Assembly: GCA_029865885.1 (NCBI GenBank)
Contig: JARXAK010000117.1
Span: 1 to 48,232, forward strand
DNA length: 48,232 bases
Direction of reading: 5' to 3'
DNA from: Rhizobium sp.
GTDB lineage: Bacteria > Pseudomonadota > Alphaproteobacteria > Rhizobiales > Rhizobiaceae
Below the pieces are notes generated by a model. It did not search any database, was not told where the DNA came from, and saw only the letters and a program-made list of their open reading frames with translations. The translations under genes and the position numbers were made by a program. This document shows positions 1-8,989 of this stretch, piece after piece (position 1 is the first letter of the stretch; each line of letters starts with the position of its first letter).

Positions 1-791
1 TTCCAGAACGGTCCGCTGATGACGATACAGACGGCGCTCCAGAAGCCCGCGTTCAGCGCCAGGATCAGGCCGAGGCGGTGGATGCCCAGCGTGCCGATCG
101 AGTAGCCGATGATGTCGCGGAAGAATGTGTCTTCGTATTCCGGGGTCTTCACCTCGGCCTGCTTGCCGGCCTCGGTGTTCGAGGCGCCCGGATTGGCGGC
201 GGACAGGATCAGACCGCCATGCAGGGAGAGCGCCAGCGTCGTGGTGAAGAAGAAGGTCACCGCGATCATATGCGCCGGATTGTAATGGAAATGCAGATAC
301 TGGTAGCCGACGTTCGAGACCCAGTCGAGATGGCTGAAGATGCCATAGGGGAAGCCATGGCCCCAGGCGCCCAGCAACAACGGACGGAAAACGACGAGCG
401 TCGTATAAGCGAAGATCGCGAAGGAAAAGGCGAAGGGCACGTGGTAGCCCATGCCGAGCTTGCGGCAGATTTCCACTTCGCGCAGCGCCCAGGAAATGAA
501 GGCACCCAGCGCGCAGACTGTCACGATCTGCCAGAGGCCGCCTTCCTTCAGGGGGGCAAGCGCCAGACCATAGGACAGGTCGGGCGGCGCGATCGAGATG
601 CGCCAGATGTTCCAGGTCGGACCAATGGCCGCGCCATAAATCAGAAGTGCGGTCCCGAGGATCGCGAAGAAAGCCGTGGTGACGCCGAAGAAGCCCACAT
701 AGAAAGGCCCCACCCAGAAGTCAAAGAGATCGCCTCCGAGCAGCGTCCCGCCTCGTACGCGATATTTGCGTTCAAAACTCAGCAGCGCCAT
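1..791 (-). CDS. pufL: Photosynthetic reaction centre L subunit (partial, C-terminus beyond window)
   Basis: Membrane subunit that, with PufM, holds the bacteriochlorophyll special pair, bacteriopheophytins and quinones. The first 263 residues are present and the end is cut off by the window edge. The start [11 protein letters not shown] matches the family and has a GGAGG ribosome site 7-8 bases upstream. Counting without the initiator Met, His153, His168, His173 (special pair ligand, in FHYNPAH) and His190 (iron ligand) fall exactly at the family positions, so there is no insertion up to there. Residue 166 is His where Rhodobacter sphaeroides has Asn. A loop after SAANPG is several residues longer than in Rhodobacter. 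It is the last visible gene of the bchCXYZ-puf operon. Confidence 0.97.
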   Translation of the reverse strand, partial: MALLSFERKYRVRGGTLLGGDLFDFWVGPFYVGFFGVTTAFFAILGTALLIYGAAIGPTWNIWRISIAPPDLSYGLALAPLKEGGLWQIVTVCALGAFISWALREVEICRKLGMGYHVPFAFSFAIFAYTTLVVFRPLLLGAWGHGFPYGIFSHLDWVSNVGYQYLHFHYNPAHMIAVTFFFTTTLALSLHGGLILSAANPGASNTEAGKQAEVKTPEYEDTFFRDIIGYSIGTLGIHRLGLILALNAGFWSAVCIVISGPFW

Positions 792-845
792 GTTCGTTTC
801 CTCCAGAGGTGATCAGCCAGGCGGCGTTGTCGGGTCATGCGGGAT

Positions 846-884
846 TGGCGGCGGGCGAAACCGCGAGAATTACGCCCGCTGCCG
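846..884 (-). promoter_or_regulatory. Stem-loop in the pufA-pufL intercistronic region
   Basis: On the minus-strand transcript GCGGGCG (879-873) pairs with CGCCCGC (857-851); outward pairs with G-U wobbles extend the stem to roughly 12 bp around a 15-base loop. There is no following U-run, so it is unlikely to be a simple terminator. In Rhodobacter a hairpin at the same place protects the pufBA mRNA from 3' decay, which gives more LH1 than reaction centre. The same role is inferred here. Confidence 0.65.
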
Positions 885-894
885 TCTCAGGTTT

Positions 895-1092
895 TCAGCC
901 GATCAGCCGGAAATCCACGCCTTCAGAGAGGGACTGCTCCAGGGAGCTGGTCGTGAGGGGCTTGCCCTCGAACCAGTTGTAGCGGTCCGTGCTCAGCAGG
1001 ATGAAGTGGATCAGGATCGCAAGCGTGAACAGGAATACAGACAGTGCAACCAGCGCCTTGCGCGGGTCGAACATAAGCCAGACTCTCCACAT
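895..1092 (-). CDS. pufA: Light-harvesting complex 1 alpha subunit
   Basis: 65-residue antenna polypeptide. It begins [14 protein letters not shown], the standard LH1 alpha opening, followed by one transmembrane helix with the bacteriochlorophyll ligand His29 in the context [12 protein letters not shown]. It binds BChl a and carotenoid with PufB in the ring around the reaction centre. It lies 12 bases downstream of pufB and is followed by the stem-loop before pufL, a normal puf arrangement. The C-terminal tail after NWFEG is polar, about 23 residues, and similar in length to other LH1 alpha chains. Confidence 0.97.
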   Translation of the reverse strand: MWRVWLMFDPRKALVALSVFLFTLAILIHFILLSTDRYNWFEGKPLTTSSLEQSLSEGVDFRLIG

Positions 1093-1104
1093 ATCGCGTC
1101 CTCC

Positions 1105-1326
1105 TCAGGCCAACATCGGCAGAAGCGTGAGAGCCGTCTGGTTAATGCCCTCGAGAGAGCTGTAACCTTCCGGACCCGGGATCCAGGGACGCCACATCCA
1201 GACCAAGATATGCGCGACGATGGCAATCGCCGTGAATATCATGAAGCCTTGGATGAAGAATCCATGGACCTCGCGCGCTTCGCTTTCGGTCAGACCCGAA
1301 AGTGAAACATTTGATGTTTCAGCCAT
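1105..1326 (-). CDS. pufB: Light-harvesting complex 1 beta subunit
   Basis: 73-residue antenna polypeptide starting [14 protein letters not shown]. The ATG at 1326 is chosen over an in-frame GTG three codons upstream because AGGAGG sits 8 bases before it. One transmembrane helix carries the BChl ligand in [14 protein letters not shown]. After the usual RPW end there is a further tail of about 25 residues (IPGPEGY...LLPMLA). Tails of this kind are known in Blastochloris and some other lineages but are absent in Rhodobacter. The gene is followed directly by pufA. Confidence 0.96.
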   Translation of the reverse strand: MAETSNVSLSGLTESEAREVHGFFIQGFMIFTAIAIVAHILVWMWRPWIPGPEGYSSLEGINQTALTLLPMLA

Positions 1327-1441
1327 CAAATTCACCTCCTAGTCTCGAACACCGCGGCGCCCCCGCGGCGGGGTTTCGGAAGGTCTTCTGACGGACCTGC
1401 CGGGTTCTGCCGGTGTCGAGAACACCAGCAAAGGGATCGGG

Positions 1442-1675
1442 TTACGCGTGGAAGGCGTAACCGGCAGCTGCATAGGCCGAGGAGCGAGCCTCGGCGAAAA
1501 CGGATTGTGCCGGCCGTTCGGCGGCGGCTTCCGCATGACCCGTGAGCCTCGATGTGACGGCCGCGAACAGGCAGAGCGGATAGAGGAGCAGGTAGAGACG
1601 CCGCATCCGCTGGCGCTCGGACTGGCGGTCGCGGGTGCGACTTGAGGTCTGATCGGATCGGGTTGCAGTGATCAT
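1442..1675 (-). CDS. pufQ: PufQ, bacteriochlorophyll synthesis/assembly factor
   Basis: 77-residue protein lying between bchZ and pufB, the position of pufQ in other purple bacteria. The start MITATRSDQ at 1675 has GGAGG 7 bases upstream. An arginine-rich N-terminus (residues 1-27) is followed by one hydrophobic segment (LYLLLYPLCLFAAVTSRL) and a short Ala-rich tail. PufQ in Rhodobacter is a small single-helix protein needed for normal bacteriochlorophyll levels; its exact activity is not settled. The identification rests on position, size and layout, since sequence conservation in this family is low. Confidence 0.85.
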   Translation of the reverse strand: MITATRSDQTSSRTRDRQSERQRMRRLYLLLYPLCLFAAVTSRLTGHAEAAAERPAQSVFAEARSSAYAAAGYAFHA

Positions 1676-1719
1676 GGCTTCACCTCCAGTTGTCCCCTTC
1701 AGGGGTCTCGTTCCGGTAT

Positions 1720-3171
1720 TCATGCATAGGCTCCCTCAAGGCGGGCGGCCGTCTCGACATGATGACGGGTGACTTCATGGTCTTCGGCCCGGCGGGCTTC
1801 GCGCTCTGCCGCTTCCCTCAACCGCTTGGCGGCCGAGATGCGCACGAGGACGGGCTCGTTGCCGATGAATGTTTCAAGTGAGGCCTGGGCGTCGGACTGC
1901 CAGGCCATTTCGCTGCGCGGGCGGGCGGTCGTCGCCTCGATTGCGTCGAGCTCTCCAGCGCGGGGCAGGATGTCGAACAGCATGTCGAAGAGGGCATTGC
2001 AGACCTCCTGGATCAGCCAGGCCGCTCCCGAATAGCCCATGACGGGCGTGCCGGGGTGACGGCGGACGATGGCGCCGGGATAGGAGAGCTGCACGAACTT
2101 GCCGCGCGCGCCGCGTTCGGCCATGTACATGCGCTCGTTGAACGAGCCGAACATGATCATCGGCGGCTTCTTGGCGGTGAGTTCCGCAACCTCGATATTG
2201 TCGGTCTTCGAGCCTGCCTTCCGCTGGATCGCAAAGTTGCAGGGCAGGCCCATCTCTTCCTCGAGGAAATTGCGGATGCCGCGCACATAGGTCTCGTTGG
2301 CGACGATCGCGAAGCTCGCGGTGGCGAAGAAGTCCTGGGTGACCGAGCGCCAGAGATCCCAGAGTGGCTTCAGCGTCGTGTGCTTTTCCTTCAGGATGAA
2401 GGGCTCCGGATCGAGACCCAGCATGCCGCCGAGTTCGCGCAGGAAAGCGGTCGTCGAATGGATGCCGATCGGCGCCTGCAGATAGGGGCGGTCGAGCGTC
2501 TCGCAGAGCAAGCGACCGAATTCGCGGTAGAGGCAGACATTGGCATCCGCATCGGCGAGCTTGCGCACGTCTTCGAGATGGCTGCCGAGCGGGAAGACCA
2601 TGTTGATTTCCGCGCCAATGCCTTCGACGAGGCGGCGGATCTCGGCGAGGTCCGAGGGCATGTTGTAGGTGCCATAGATCGGGCCGATGATGTTGACGCG
2701 GGGCTTGGCGCCTTCAGGCCGACGGCGCGGTGCGGGCACGTTGCCGCCCTTCGGGCCGAATTCGGTCCAGAGCCATTTCAGCGCACGATCAGCGCTCTGC
2801 CACTGATCTTCGTCGATGGTGCGCGGCAGGAAACGGACGATGTTGGATCCCTCAGGCGTCACGCCGCCGCCGATCATTTCGGCAATCGAACCGGTGACGA
2901 CGACGGCCGGCAGGTCCGGATCGAGCGCGAGACGCGCCCGCTTCATGGCGCCTTCCGTACCGTGTTGGCCCAGTTCGTCTTCCGACAGGCCGGAGACAAC
3001 GATCGGCAGTTCGTGAGGCGGCAGCGCGTCGGTATAATGGAGGACCGAGGTGACGGGCAGGTTTTCGCAGCCCACCGGGCCGTCGATGATCACCTGCAGG
3101 CCCTTGATCGCGGTAAAGGCATAGACGCTGCCCCAGTAACCGCCGGCTCTGTCGTGGTCGAGGATCAGCAT
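1720..3171 (-). CDS. bchZ: Chlorophyllide a reductase subunit Z
   Basis: 483-residue NifK-like subunit of chlorophyllide a oxidoreductase, which with BchY forms the catalytic component reducing the B-ring of chlorophyllide a. It starts [16 protein letters not shown]; Cys35 in GPVGCENLP is the single BchZ ligand of the [4Fe-4S] cluster shared with BchY. Its ATG lies inside the end of bchY (7-base overlap), so translation is coupled. The C-terminus ends in a charged helix. The open frame continues upstream of 3171 but that part overlaps bchY and is not coding. Confidence 0.97.
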   Translation of the reverse strand: MLILDHDRAGGYWGSVYAFTAIKGLQVIIDGPVGCENLPVTSVLHYTDALPPHELPIVVSGLSEDELGQHGTEGAMKRARLALDPDLPAVVVTGSIAEMIGGGVTPEGSNIVRFLPRTIDEDQWQSADRALKWLWTEFGPKGGNVPAPRRRPEGAKPRVNIIGPIYGTYNMPSDLAEIRRLVEGIGAEINMVFPLGSHLEDVRKLADADANVCLYREFGRLLCETLDRPYLQAPIGIHSTTAFLRELGGMLGLDPEPFILKEKHTTLKPLWDLWRSVTQDFFATASFAIVANETYVRGIRNFLEEEMGLPCNFAIQRKAGSKTDNIEVAELTAKKPPMIMFGSFNERMYMAERGARGKFVQLSYPGAIVRRHPGTPVMGYSGAAWLIQEVCNALFDMLFDILPRAGELDAIEATTARPRSEMAWQSDAQASLETFIGNEPVLVRISAAKRLREAAEREARRAEDHEVTRHHVETAARLEGAYA

Positions 3172-4742
3172 CCGACGCTCTCCCCATTGTCGACGGCGTT
3201 GCGGGATTGCTTGACCTTGGCGGCGAACTTCTTGCGATAGGCACTGCGGTCTTCGGGCACGTTCTCCCAGATGCCGGCGCCATCGCCCGTGCCGACACCT
3301 TCGAAGAAGGCGTTCATGGCGAGGAAGCGATCCTTGTTGCCGATCGCGGCATTGATGACCGCCGGCAGCGAGGCGACACCGGCCGGACCCATCAGGGGAC
3401 GGGCGGAAATCAGATTGGTGAAGTAGAGGGCGGGGGTGGCGCTCTCCTTCGCCTTCTGCACCACGGGGGTCGTGCCGATCGCAAGATCCGGCTTGAATTC
3501 CTGGAAGGCGGCAAGGTCCTGCTCCAGCGAGGCCCGGAAGCGCAGTTCCACGCCATGGGCGGCCAGCCACTCGGCGTCTTCGCTGTTGTACGGCGTCTTC
3601 GGACAGGCGGTGCCGACATAACGCAGGTCCGCGCCGAGTTCGACCAGAAGGCGGGCAACGAGGAGTTCCGAGCCCTCATAGCCCGAGAGCGTGATGCGGC
3701 CATTGATCCTGTGTTCCGCAAGAGCCGCCTTGATTGCGCCACGCATCGCGTTGCGGCTGATATTGGTCTTCTCCTGGGCCACGCCACAGCTGTCGCCGAT
3801 GGCCTTCAGCCAGGCATCGGTGCCATCGACGCCCACCGGGGCCGAGCCGACAATCGGGCGGCCAGCCGCCTGAAATTCGCGGATGCTCGCCGTGTAGAAG
3901 GGGTGGATTGCCGCGACCACGGCGCAGTCGAGCGCAGAATAGAGTTCGCGCCATTCACGGACCGGAACCGTCGGGCCGGCTGCAAGACCCATCGGCTCCA
4001 GCATGCCGCCGATGACCACAGGGTCAACCGGGAACATCTCGCCGAGCAGGGTGACGGTCGGTCTATCCTTCAAGCCGCCACGCGGGCGCTGGACCGGGCC
4101 TTCGCCGATTTCCTGGCGGGCATAGGAAAGCATGGCACCCGACAGCACGTCCTTCGCTTCCGCATGGGTCGGGACCCCGAAGCCAGGAACGTCGATGCCG
4201 ACGATGCGCACGCCATCGATTTCGCGTGGCAGCATCCGCAACGGTACGCCAGAGGCGGAGGGCACGCAGAGGTTCGTCACGACCACGGCATCGAACTTCG
4301 CCGGGTCGGCCATCTGATGCACGGCCTCGACGATGTCCTCGTAGAGCTTGCCGGTCACCAGTGTTTCGGATGAGAAGGGCACATAGCCGACGGAGCGCTT
4401 GGCGCCGTAGAAATGCGAGGTGAAGGTCAGGCCGTAGACGCAGCAGGCCGAGCCCGAGAGGATCGTGCCGACACGGCGCATGCGAAGGCCGACGCGCAAG
4501 GACCCGAAGGCCGGGCACATCGATTGTGGCTGGTCGTGGGGACCCTTCGGATAGTCAGCTTCGAAGCGATCCATCAACTCGCCCTGGCCAGCCGCACGGG
4601 CAGCCGCCTTGGAGAGCTCAACACCACCGTGGCAGCCAATGCCGCTGCCGTCTGTACCGTCGCCAAGGACGGCGGCATCGTTGCCGACGGGAGCGGTCCC
4701 GTTGGCATCGTCCGGCTCGAATTCCTTGCGCAGGTCATCCAT
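3165..4742 (-). CDS. bchY: Chlorophyllide a reductase subunit Y
   Basis: 525-residue NifD-like subunit of chlorophyllide a oxidoreductase. Cys76 (SMCPAFG), Cys100/101 (GSACCVYG) and Cys159 ([10 protein letters not shown]) are the expected cluster ligands, complemented by Cys35 of BchZ. The N-terminal 60 residues are variable as in other BchY proteins. The ATG at 4742 is taken; an in-frame GTG at 4751 would add three residues, and neither has a strong ribosome site. It follows bchX after 15 bases and overlaps bchZ by 7 bases. Confidence 0.97.
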   Translation of the reverse strand: MDDLRKEFEPDDANGTAPVGNDAAVLGDGTDGSGIGCHGGVELSKAAARAAGQGELMDRFEADYPKGPHDQPQSMCPAFGSLRVGLRMRRVGTILSGSACCVYGLTFTSHFYGAKRSVGYVPFSSETLVTGKLYEDIVEAVHQMADPAKFDAVVVTNLCVPSASGVPLRMLPREIDGVRIVGIDVPGFGVPTHAEAKDVLSGAMLSYARQEIGEGPVQRPRGGLKDRPTVTLLGEMFPVDPVVIGGMLEPMGLAAGPTVPVREWRELYSALDCAVVAAIHPFYTASIREFQAAGRPIVGSAPVGVDGTDAWLKAIGDSCGVAQEKTNISRNAMRGAIKAALAEHRINGRITLSGYEGSELLVARLLVELGADLRYVGTACPKTPYNSEDAEWLAAHGVELRFRASLEQDLAAFQEFKPDLAIGTTPVVQKAKESATPALYFTNLISARPLMGPAGVASLPAVINAAIGNKDRFLAMNAFFEGVGTGDGAGIWENVPEDRSAYRKKFAAKVKQSRNAVDNGESVGC

Positions 4743-4757
4743 AATCTTCACCCGATC

Positions 4758-5765
4758 TCACACGTTGTCGTAGACGACTTCCAGCGACGGCCGTTTCAGC
4801 GCGCCCGTGGCGCACATGTCTTCGGGCAGGGCTGGCTGGAGCTTGTAGTCGGCGCCGGTTTCGCTGGCGTCGAAGAGGCCGAGCAGGCCATCCTGATCGA
4901 GCGGACGGGGGAGGATCGGCGGCGCTTCTGCAAGATTGATGGAGAGTGCTTCGAAGAGCGGTCCCCACTGCGAGTCATGGGTGCCAATGATCTGGTAGTT
5001 GGCACTCTTTCGCCTGATATCGTCGTCCTGCGGGATGGATGCGAGCACCGGGATGCCGACGGCGTCGGCAAAGGCCTGGGCTTCGCCCGTCCCGTCGTCC
5101 TTGTTGATGACAAGGCCGGCCACCCCGACATTGCCGCCGAGGTTGCGGAAGTATTTCACCGCCGAACAGACATTGTTGGCGACATAGAGCGACTGCAGGT
5201 CATTCGAGCCGACGACGACGACCTTCTGGCACATGTCGCGGGCGATCGGCAGGCCGAAGCCGCCGCAAACCACGTCGCCGAGGAAGTCGAGCAGGATGAA
5301 GTCGAAATCCCATTCGTGGAAACCGAGTTTTTCCAGTGTCTCGAAGCCGTGGATGATGCCGCGCCCGCCGCAGCCGCGACCGACTTCCGGTCCGCCGAGT
5401 TCCATGGCGAAGACGCCGTCACGCTTGAAGCAGACGTCGGAGATCGAGACTTCCTGGCCGGCTTCCTTGCGGCGCGAGGCCGTCTGGATGATGGTCGGGC
5501 AGGCGCGTCCGCCGAAAAGCAGCGAGGTCGTGTCGCTCTTCGGATCGCAGCCGATCAGCAGGACCTTCTTGCCGAGCTGGGCGAGCATGTAGGAGAGATT
5601 GGCGAGCGTGAAGCTCTTGCCGATGCCGCCCTTGCCGTAGATCGCGATGATCTGGGTTTCCTTGGTGACCTTGCCGGTTGCCGGCGCATCGGGTTCGATG
5701 GCGGCTTCTTCGCGAAGGTTTTCCTGCAGGCGCTCAAGTCCGTCCGGTGCGAGGTCGAGGCTCAT
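4758..5765 (-). CDS. bchX: Chlorophyllide a reductase iron protein BchX
   Basis: 335-residue NifH-like ATPase that feeds electrons to BchY-BchZ. The P-loop YGKGGIGKS is at 43-51, the switch region contains GCDPKSD (72-78), and the [4Fe-4S] ligands Cys132 (GRGCGGRG) and Cys167 (DVVCGGFG) are present. A 35-residue N-terminal extension before the P-loop is normal for BchX. The ATG at 5765 overlaps the bchC stop (ATGA), so the two are translationally coupled; the open frame runs further upstream inside bchC but is not expected to be used. Confidence 0.98.
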   Translation of the reverse strand: MSLDLAPDGLERLQENLREEAAIEPDAPATGKVTKETQIIAIYGKGGIGKSFTLANLSYMLAQLGKKVLLIGCDPKSDTTSLLFGGRACPTIIQTASRRKEAGQEVSISDVCFKRDGVFAMELGGPEVGRGCGGRGIIHGFETLEKLGFHEWDFDFILLDFLGDVVCGGFGLPIARDMCQKVVVVGSNDLQSLYVANNVCSAVKYFRNLGGNVGVAGLVINKDDGTGEAQAFADAVGIPVLASIPQDDDIRRKSANYQIIGTHDSQWGPLFEALSINLAEAPPILPRPLDQDGLLGLFDASETGADYKLQPALPEDMCATGALKRPSLEVVYDNV

Positions 5766-6700
5766 GCGGCTTTCCTCCAGTCGATGATCATTTTCAGGCA
5801 ATCGGGGTCGTTGAATGCCGTGCGATAGGCGGAAGCCGCATCGGACGGGGCGCAATGGTGTGTGATGAGGCCGCCAAGCGAGAGGCGTCCGGCTCTGACG
5901 AGTGCGAGCACCGCCTGGACATCGGCCGGTGTGAATTCTGCCGCGATGGCGATCGAGGCTTCCTTCATGAAGGCGGCCGGGAAGGCGAAATCCACACGCT
6001 CGCCGTAGAAGCCGGCAAGCACGAGCTCTCCACGGCGGTTGAGGCGCCCGATCGCCTTGTCCACCACAGTCGCGTCGCCACTGGCATCGATGATCGCTTG
6101 ATGGCGCAGGTCAGGTTCGCTGTCGGGCGCCGCAACGAGATAACCTTGGGCGCCGCTGCACCTGGTATCGCGGGTTTCCCAGACGGTGGGCGGAGGATTT
6201 CCTGTGGCGACGATCACGCGGGCAATCAAGCGCCCGAGCACGCCATGGCCGATGACCAGGGATGCGGCACGGGTTGAACGGCAGACGGCATGGTGGGCGG
6301 TCGCGGCCAGGGCCAGCAAGCTTGCGTCTTCTTCCTGCGTAAAATCCGTCCGAACCGTGCGGGCACCGGGAACCACGATCATCGCGGCGCTGGCGCCGAA
6401 CAGGCCGGCAGCGTCCGCATAGCAGTTAGCACCCGGCACAAAGACCTGATCGCCCACCGACCGACCTGATGTCGCACCGGCTTCAACGACTGTGCCGACG
6501 GTTTCGTAACCCGGGACAAGCGGATAGCGCATGCCCGGGAAGGCCGGCATCGTGCCTTCAAAGAGCATCTTCTCGGTCCCGCTGGAGACGCCACTGAAAT
6601 GCGACTGTACGACCACATCCGACGCCTCTGGCGCGGTGAGCGTCAATCGCCTGACGGCGAGCTTTCCCGGTTTTTCGAAGACGATGGCTGCGCTGCGCAT
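5762..6700 (-). CDS. bchC: Bacteriochlorophyllide a dehydrogenase BchC
   Basis: 312-residue zinc-free MDR-type dehydrogenase that oxidises the C3 hydroxyethyl group to acetyl in bacteriochlorophyllide a synthesis. The start MRSAAIVFEKPG at 6700 has GGAGG 8 bases upstream; an upstream GTG at 6721 lies before the ribosome site and is rejected. The quinone-reductase-like fold is visible: GVSSGTE near residue 40, the nucleotide-binding stretch VIGHGVLGR in the middle, and the typical C-terminal DCLKMIIDW. A PpsR-type palindrome lies 68 bases upstream, so this gene probably heads its own transcript within the superoperon. Confidence 0.96.
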   Translation of the reverse strand: MRSAAIVFEKPGKLAVRRLTLTAPEASDVVVQSHFSGVSSGTEKMLFEGTMPAFPGMRYPLVPGYETVGTVVEAGATSGRSVGDQVFVPGANCYADAAGLFGASAAMIVVPGARTVRTDFTQEEDASLLALAATAHHAVCRSTRAASLVIGHGVLGRLIARVIVATGNPPPTVWETRDTRCSGAQGYLVAAPDSEPDLRHQAIIDASGDATVVDKAIGRLNRRGELVLAGFYGERVDFAFPAAFMKEASIAIAAEFTPADVQAVLALVRAGRLSLGGLITHHCAPSDAASAYRTAFNDPDCLKMIIDWRKAA

Positions 6701-6767
6701 TGTCGTGCCCTCCCCGGACACGGGATGCCTTCTGCTCCCGATGTCATCTTAAGATTACGTTTCAAAG

Positions 6768-6785
6768 TGTCAATCTATATTTACA
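6768..6785. promoter_or_regulatory. PpsR/CrtJ operator upstream of bchC
   Basis: A perfect TGT-N12-ACA palindrome in the 112-base gap between crtF and bchC. This form is the known binding site of the redox/light repressor PpsR (CrtJ), which shuts off bch, crt and puc genes in oxygen. It probably controls bchCXYZ-puf. The 3' flank (CTTTTGGATGTC) is nearly the same as at the bchI site, see findings. Confidence 0.8.
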
Positions 6786-6812
6786 CTTTTGGATGTCCAG
6801 AACGGGTGTCAT

Positions 6813-7904
6813 TCACCGTTCTGCGATCACCAGTGTCGCCAGAAGCGGGTTTGTGGTGGCGATCGGCCTTGAATTGCGGAAACCACAGCGTGTCAGTAGG
6901 TCGATGATTTGCTCAGGCGACCGGCAGCGTCCCGAGCCCATGGCGGCGAAATAGGAATTGAAATAGAGGGCCGCGAGATTGGCGCCCTCGCTTTCGCCCG
7001 CCATGGCTTCGGCGACGAGCAGACGCGTTTCGGGTGCCAGCGACTTCTGGAGATTCGAGAGGATTTGAAGAACGCGGTCATCATCGTGGTCGCAGAGGAT
7101 GCGGATCAGCGTGACGCAGTCACTGCCTGCGGGAATAGCATCCGCCGCAAAGTCGCCGCCGTGGATCTGGGTTCGCTCCAGCATCCCGCACTGGTCGAGA
7201 TGCCTGCTCGCGAGCTCGACCACGACGGGCAGATCGAACACAGCAAGGCCGAGTGTCGGGTACTTCGCACCGAGGGCTGCCAGGAAAGCACCTTCTCCCC
7301 CGCCGATATCGAGCACGGAGCGGAAACGACTAAAGTCGAACGAGGCAAGGATGCAGTCTGAGAGCATGGCCTGGCTCTCGCGCATCAGCGCCGAATAAGG
7401 GGCTGCATCCTCGTTTCCGAGTGCGGCGGGATTGTTTCCCCGCACATAGGCCCAATAGCGGCGCAGCTCCGTTTCGCCGCGATCCCCGCGCCAGAAAGCG
7501 CCGGCATCGGCAAGATCGCGGTAGAGCATGTCATGATGCCGGATCATCTCGCGCAGCCCCCGATCGGCGGCGAGCACGGTTCCGGCGTCGGTCAGCATCC
7601 AGAGATCAGGTCCGAGGCTTAAGACCAGATCAAGACGCCGCGCCTGGTCGAGCAGCCGTCGCATCTGGTCCGGCGGAACCCCGCAGCGTGTGGCGAGGGC
7701 GGTGCCCGACAGTGCCCTGCCGTCAAGTGTTTCGAAGAGGCCGAGCTTCACGCAGGCGGACAGGATCTGCGTGTGCACGAAGCCGGAGGTCAGGCGGAAC
7801 AAATGGTTCGCCTTGCGATTGGAGATTGTCCGCAACAGCGGCAGGCGTGAAACTAGCGAGCGGAAGCCGGGCGATGCGATCTGGCGGTTGCGCCAGAGCC
7901 GCAT
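6813..7904 (-). CDS. crtF: Demethylspheroidene / hydroxyneurosporene O-methyltransferase CrtF
   Basis: 363-residue SAM-dependent methyltransferase that methylates the tertiary hydroxyl of 1-hydroxycarotenoids in the spheroidene/spirilloxanthin branch. An N-terminal winged-helix dimerisation domain (about 20-140) precedes the catalytic domain with the SAM loop VLDIGGGEGAF near residue 200. The start MRLWRNRQIASPG at 7904 is supported by GGAGG 6 bases upstream; the open frame extends upstream to 8009 without support. It lies 109 bases after crtE and 112 before bchC, the Rhodobacter order. Confidence 0.95.
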   Translation of the reverse strand: MRLWRNRQIASPGFRSLVSRLPLLRTISNRKANHLFRLTSGFVHTQILSACVKLGLFETLDGRALSGTALATRCGVPPDQMRRLLDQARRLDLVLSLGPDLWMLTDAGTVLAADRGLREMIRHHDMLYRDLADAGAFWRGDRGETELRRYWAYVRGNNPAALGNEDAAPYSALMRESQAMLSDCILASFDFSRFRSVLDIGGGEGAFLAALGAKYPTLGLAVFDLPVVVELASRHLDQCGMLERTQIHGGDFAADAIPAGSDCVTLIRILCDHDDDRVLQILSNLQKSLAPETRLLVAEAMAGESEGANLAALYFNSYFAAMGSGRCRSPEQIIDLLTRCGFRNSRPIATTNPLLATLVIAER

Positions 7905-8013
7905 CGTGATCCTCCATGATTGAAGGAGGCCGGGCTCGCCTTTCGCCGCGTCGTCCGCGCCGGTCAGGGTCGCTCTCGCCGGCAAGCCTCGTCCGCCGCC
8001 GGTGTCCATGGCG

Positions 8014-8880
8014 TTACGCGGCGCTGGTTGCGAGCGTCTTCGGCATCAGCCGGGTCGCTTCGTTGCGGATCATCGAGCGGAAGGCTTCGGCCCCCGGGCA
8101 ATCCGGAACGCTGTCGACGGCCTCTTCGACCAGCCGTTTCAGGCGGACGAGGGCGGCCTCAAGCCCGATGCTGGCCACGATGTTCGGCTTGCCGTTGCGG
8201 ATGTCTTGGCCGGCGGGCTTGCCCGCCTCCGATTGGCCGACGGCATCGTAGAGATCATCCGCCACCTGATAGGCGGCGCCCAGTGCATCGGCCAATACGA
8301 GCCATTCGCGCGGATTGCCACCCGATGCGATCGCGCCTGTCGAGACGGCGCCGCTGAAGAGCGAGGCGGTCTTGGCGCGGTGATAGGCGGTGATGTTGAT
8401 TTCCGGTTCGCTCTCCCAGGCCTGGCCGGCAACCAGCCCGTAGGGGCTGCCGACGGCGTTTGCGATGGTCGCGATCAGCGGGGCCGTCAGAAGCGGGGTG
8501 CTCTGCGTCTCCCGGGCGACGGTCTCGAAGGCGGCGATGATCAGGCCATCGCCGACGAGCAGGGCGATCTCCTCGCCGAATTGGGCATGCACGCTGGGCG
8601 CGCCGCGCCGCGTTGTGGCATTGTCGAAGCAGGGCATGTCGTCATGCACCAGCGATGCGCAATGCAGGAGCTCGATGGCGACGGCGGCGCTATCGGCGGC
8701 AAGGGGTTCGCGGTCGCCGCAGGCAGAGGCGACCGCGAGGCAGAGGCGAGGCCTTATGCGCGCACCACCGGGAAACACCGCATGCCGCAGAGCTTTCGCC
8801 AGGATGGGCGGACATCCGTTGGCTGTTGCGTAACGCAGGGCACGCTGCATGCCGGTTTCTATGCGCTCGGGGAAATCCAT
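8014..8880 (-). CDS. crtE: Geranylgeranyl diphosphate synthase CrtE
   Basis: 288-residue trans-prenyltransferase that makes GGPP for carotenoids and the bacteriochlorophyll tail. Both Asp-rich motifs are present: HDDMPCFDN (first, with the four-residue spacing of bacterial GGPP synthases) and VADDLYD (second). Start MDFPERIE at 8880 has GGAGG 8 bases upstream. It is the first gene of the crtEF-bchCXYZ-puf superoperon and diverges from crtD, with a PpsR-type palindrome in the shared promoter. Confidence 0.96.
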   Translation of the reverse strand: MDFPERIETGMQRALRYATANGCPPILAKALRHAVFPGGARIRPRLCLAVASACGDREPLAADSAAVAIELLHCASLVHDDMPCFDNATTRRGAPSVHAQFGEEIALLVGDGLIIAAFETVARETQSTPLLTAPLIATIANAVGSPYGLVAGQAWESEPEINITAYHRAKTASLFSGAVSTGAIASGGNPREWLVLADALGAAYQVADDLYDAVGQSEAGKPAGQDIRNGKPNIVASIGLEAALVRLKRLVEEAVDSVPDCPGAEAFRSMIRNEATRLMPKTLATSAA

Positions 8881-8907
8881 AAGGCTCACCTCCAGAGAAT
8901 GCGCAGT

Positions 8908-8951
8908 TGTAAATTTTGCGCAACTCAATAATGTGTAAATCAAGAGTGACA
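8908..8951. promoter_or_regulatory. PpsR/CrtJ operators between crtE and crtD
   Basis: In the 109-base divergent promoter region, 8934-8951 is a perfect TGT-N12-ACA palindrome, with flanking bases extending the symmetry (TGTGT...GACACA). A second element at 8908-8925 is TGT-N12-ACT, one base from consensus. PpsR is known to bind pairs of such sites cooperatively. The pair could repress crtE and crtD together. Confidence 0.75.
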
Positions 8952-8989
8952 CAATGGGCGTGTAAGTCAACTGGCCACAGGAGAGCAAG

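Noticed and set aside
1327-1441. GC-rich inverted repeats between pufQ and pufB as a terminator
   Set aside because: Short stems without a T-run on the transcribed strand; a terminator here would cut off pufBALM from the operon.
4413-5828. Long plus-strand open frame (471 codons) opposite bchX/bchY
   Set aside because: It lies antisense to well-identified bchX and bchY; its composition (Asp/Arg/Val-rich) is the usual mirror of high-G+C codon use and no motif is seen.
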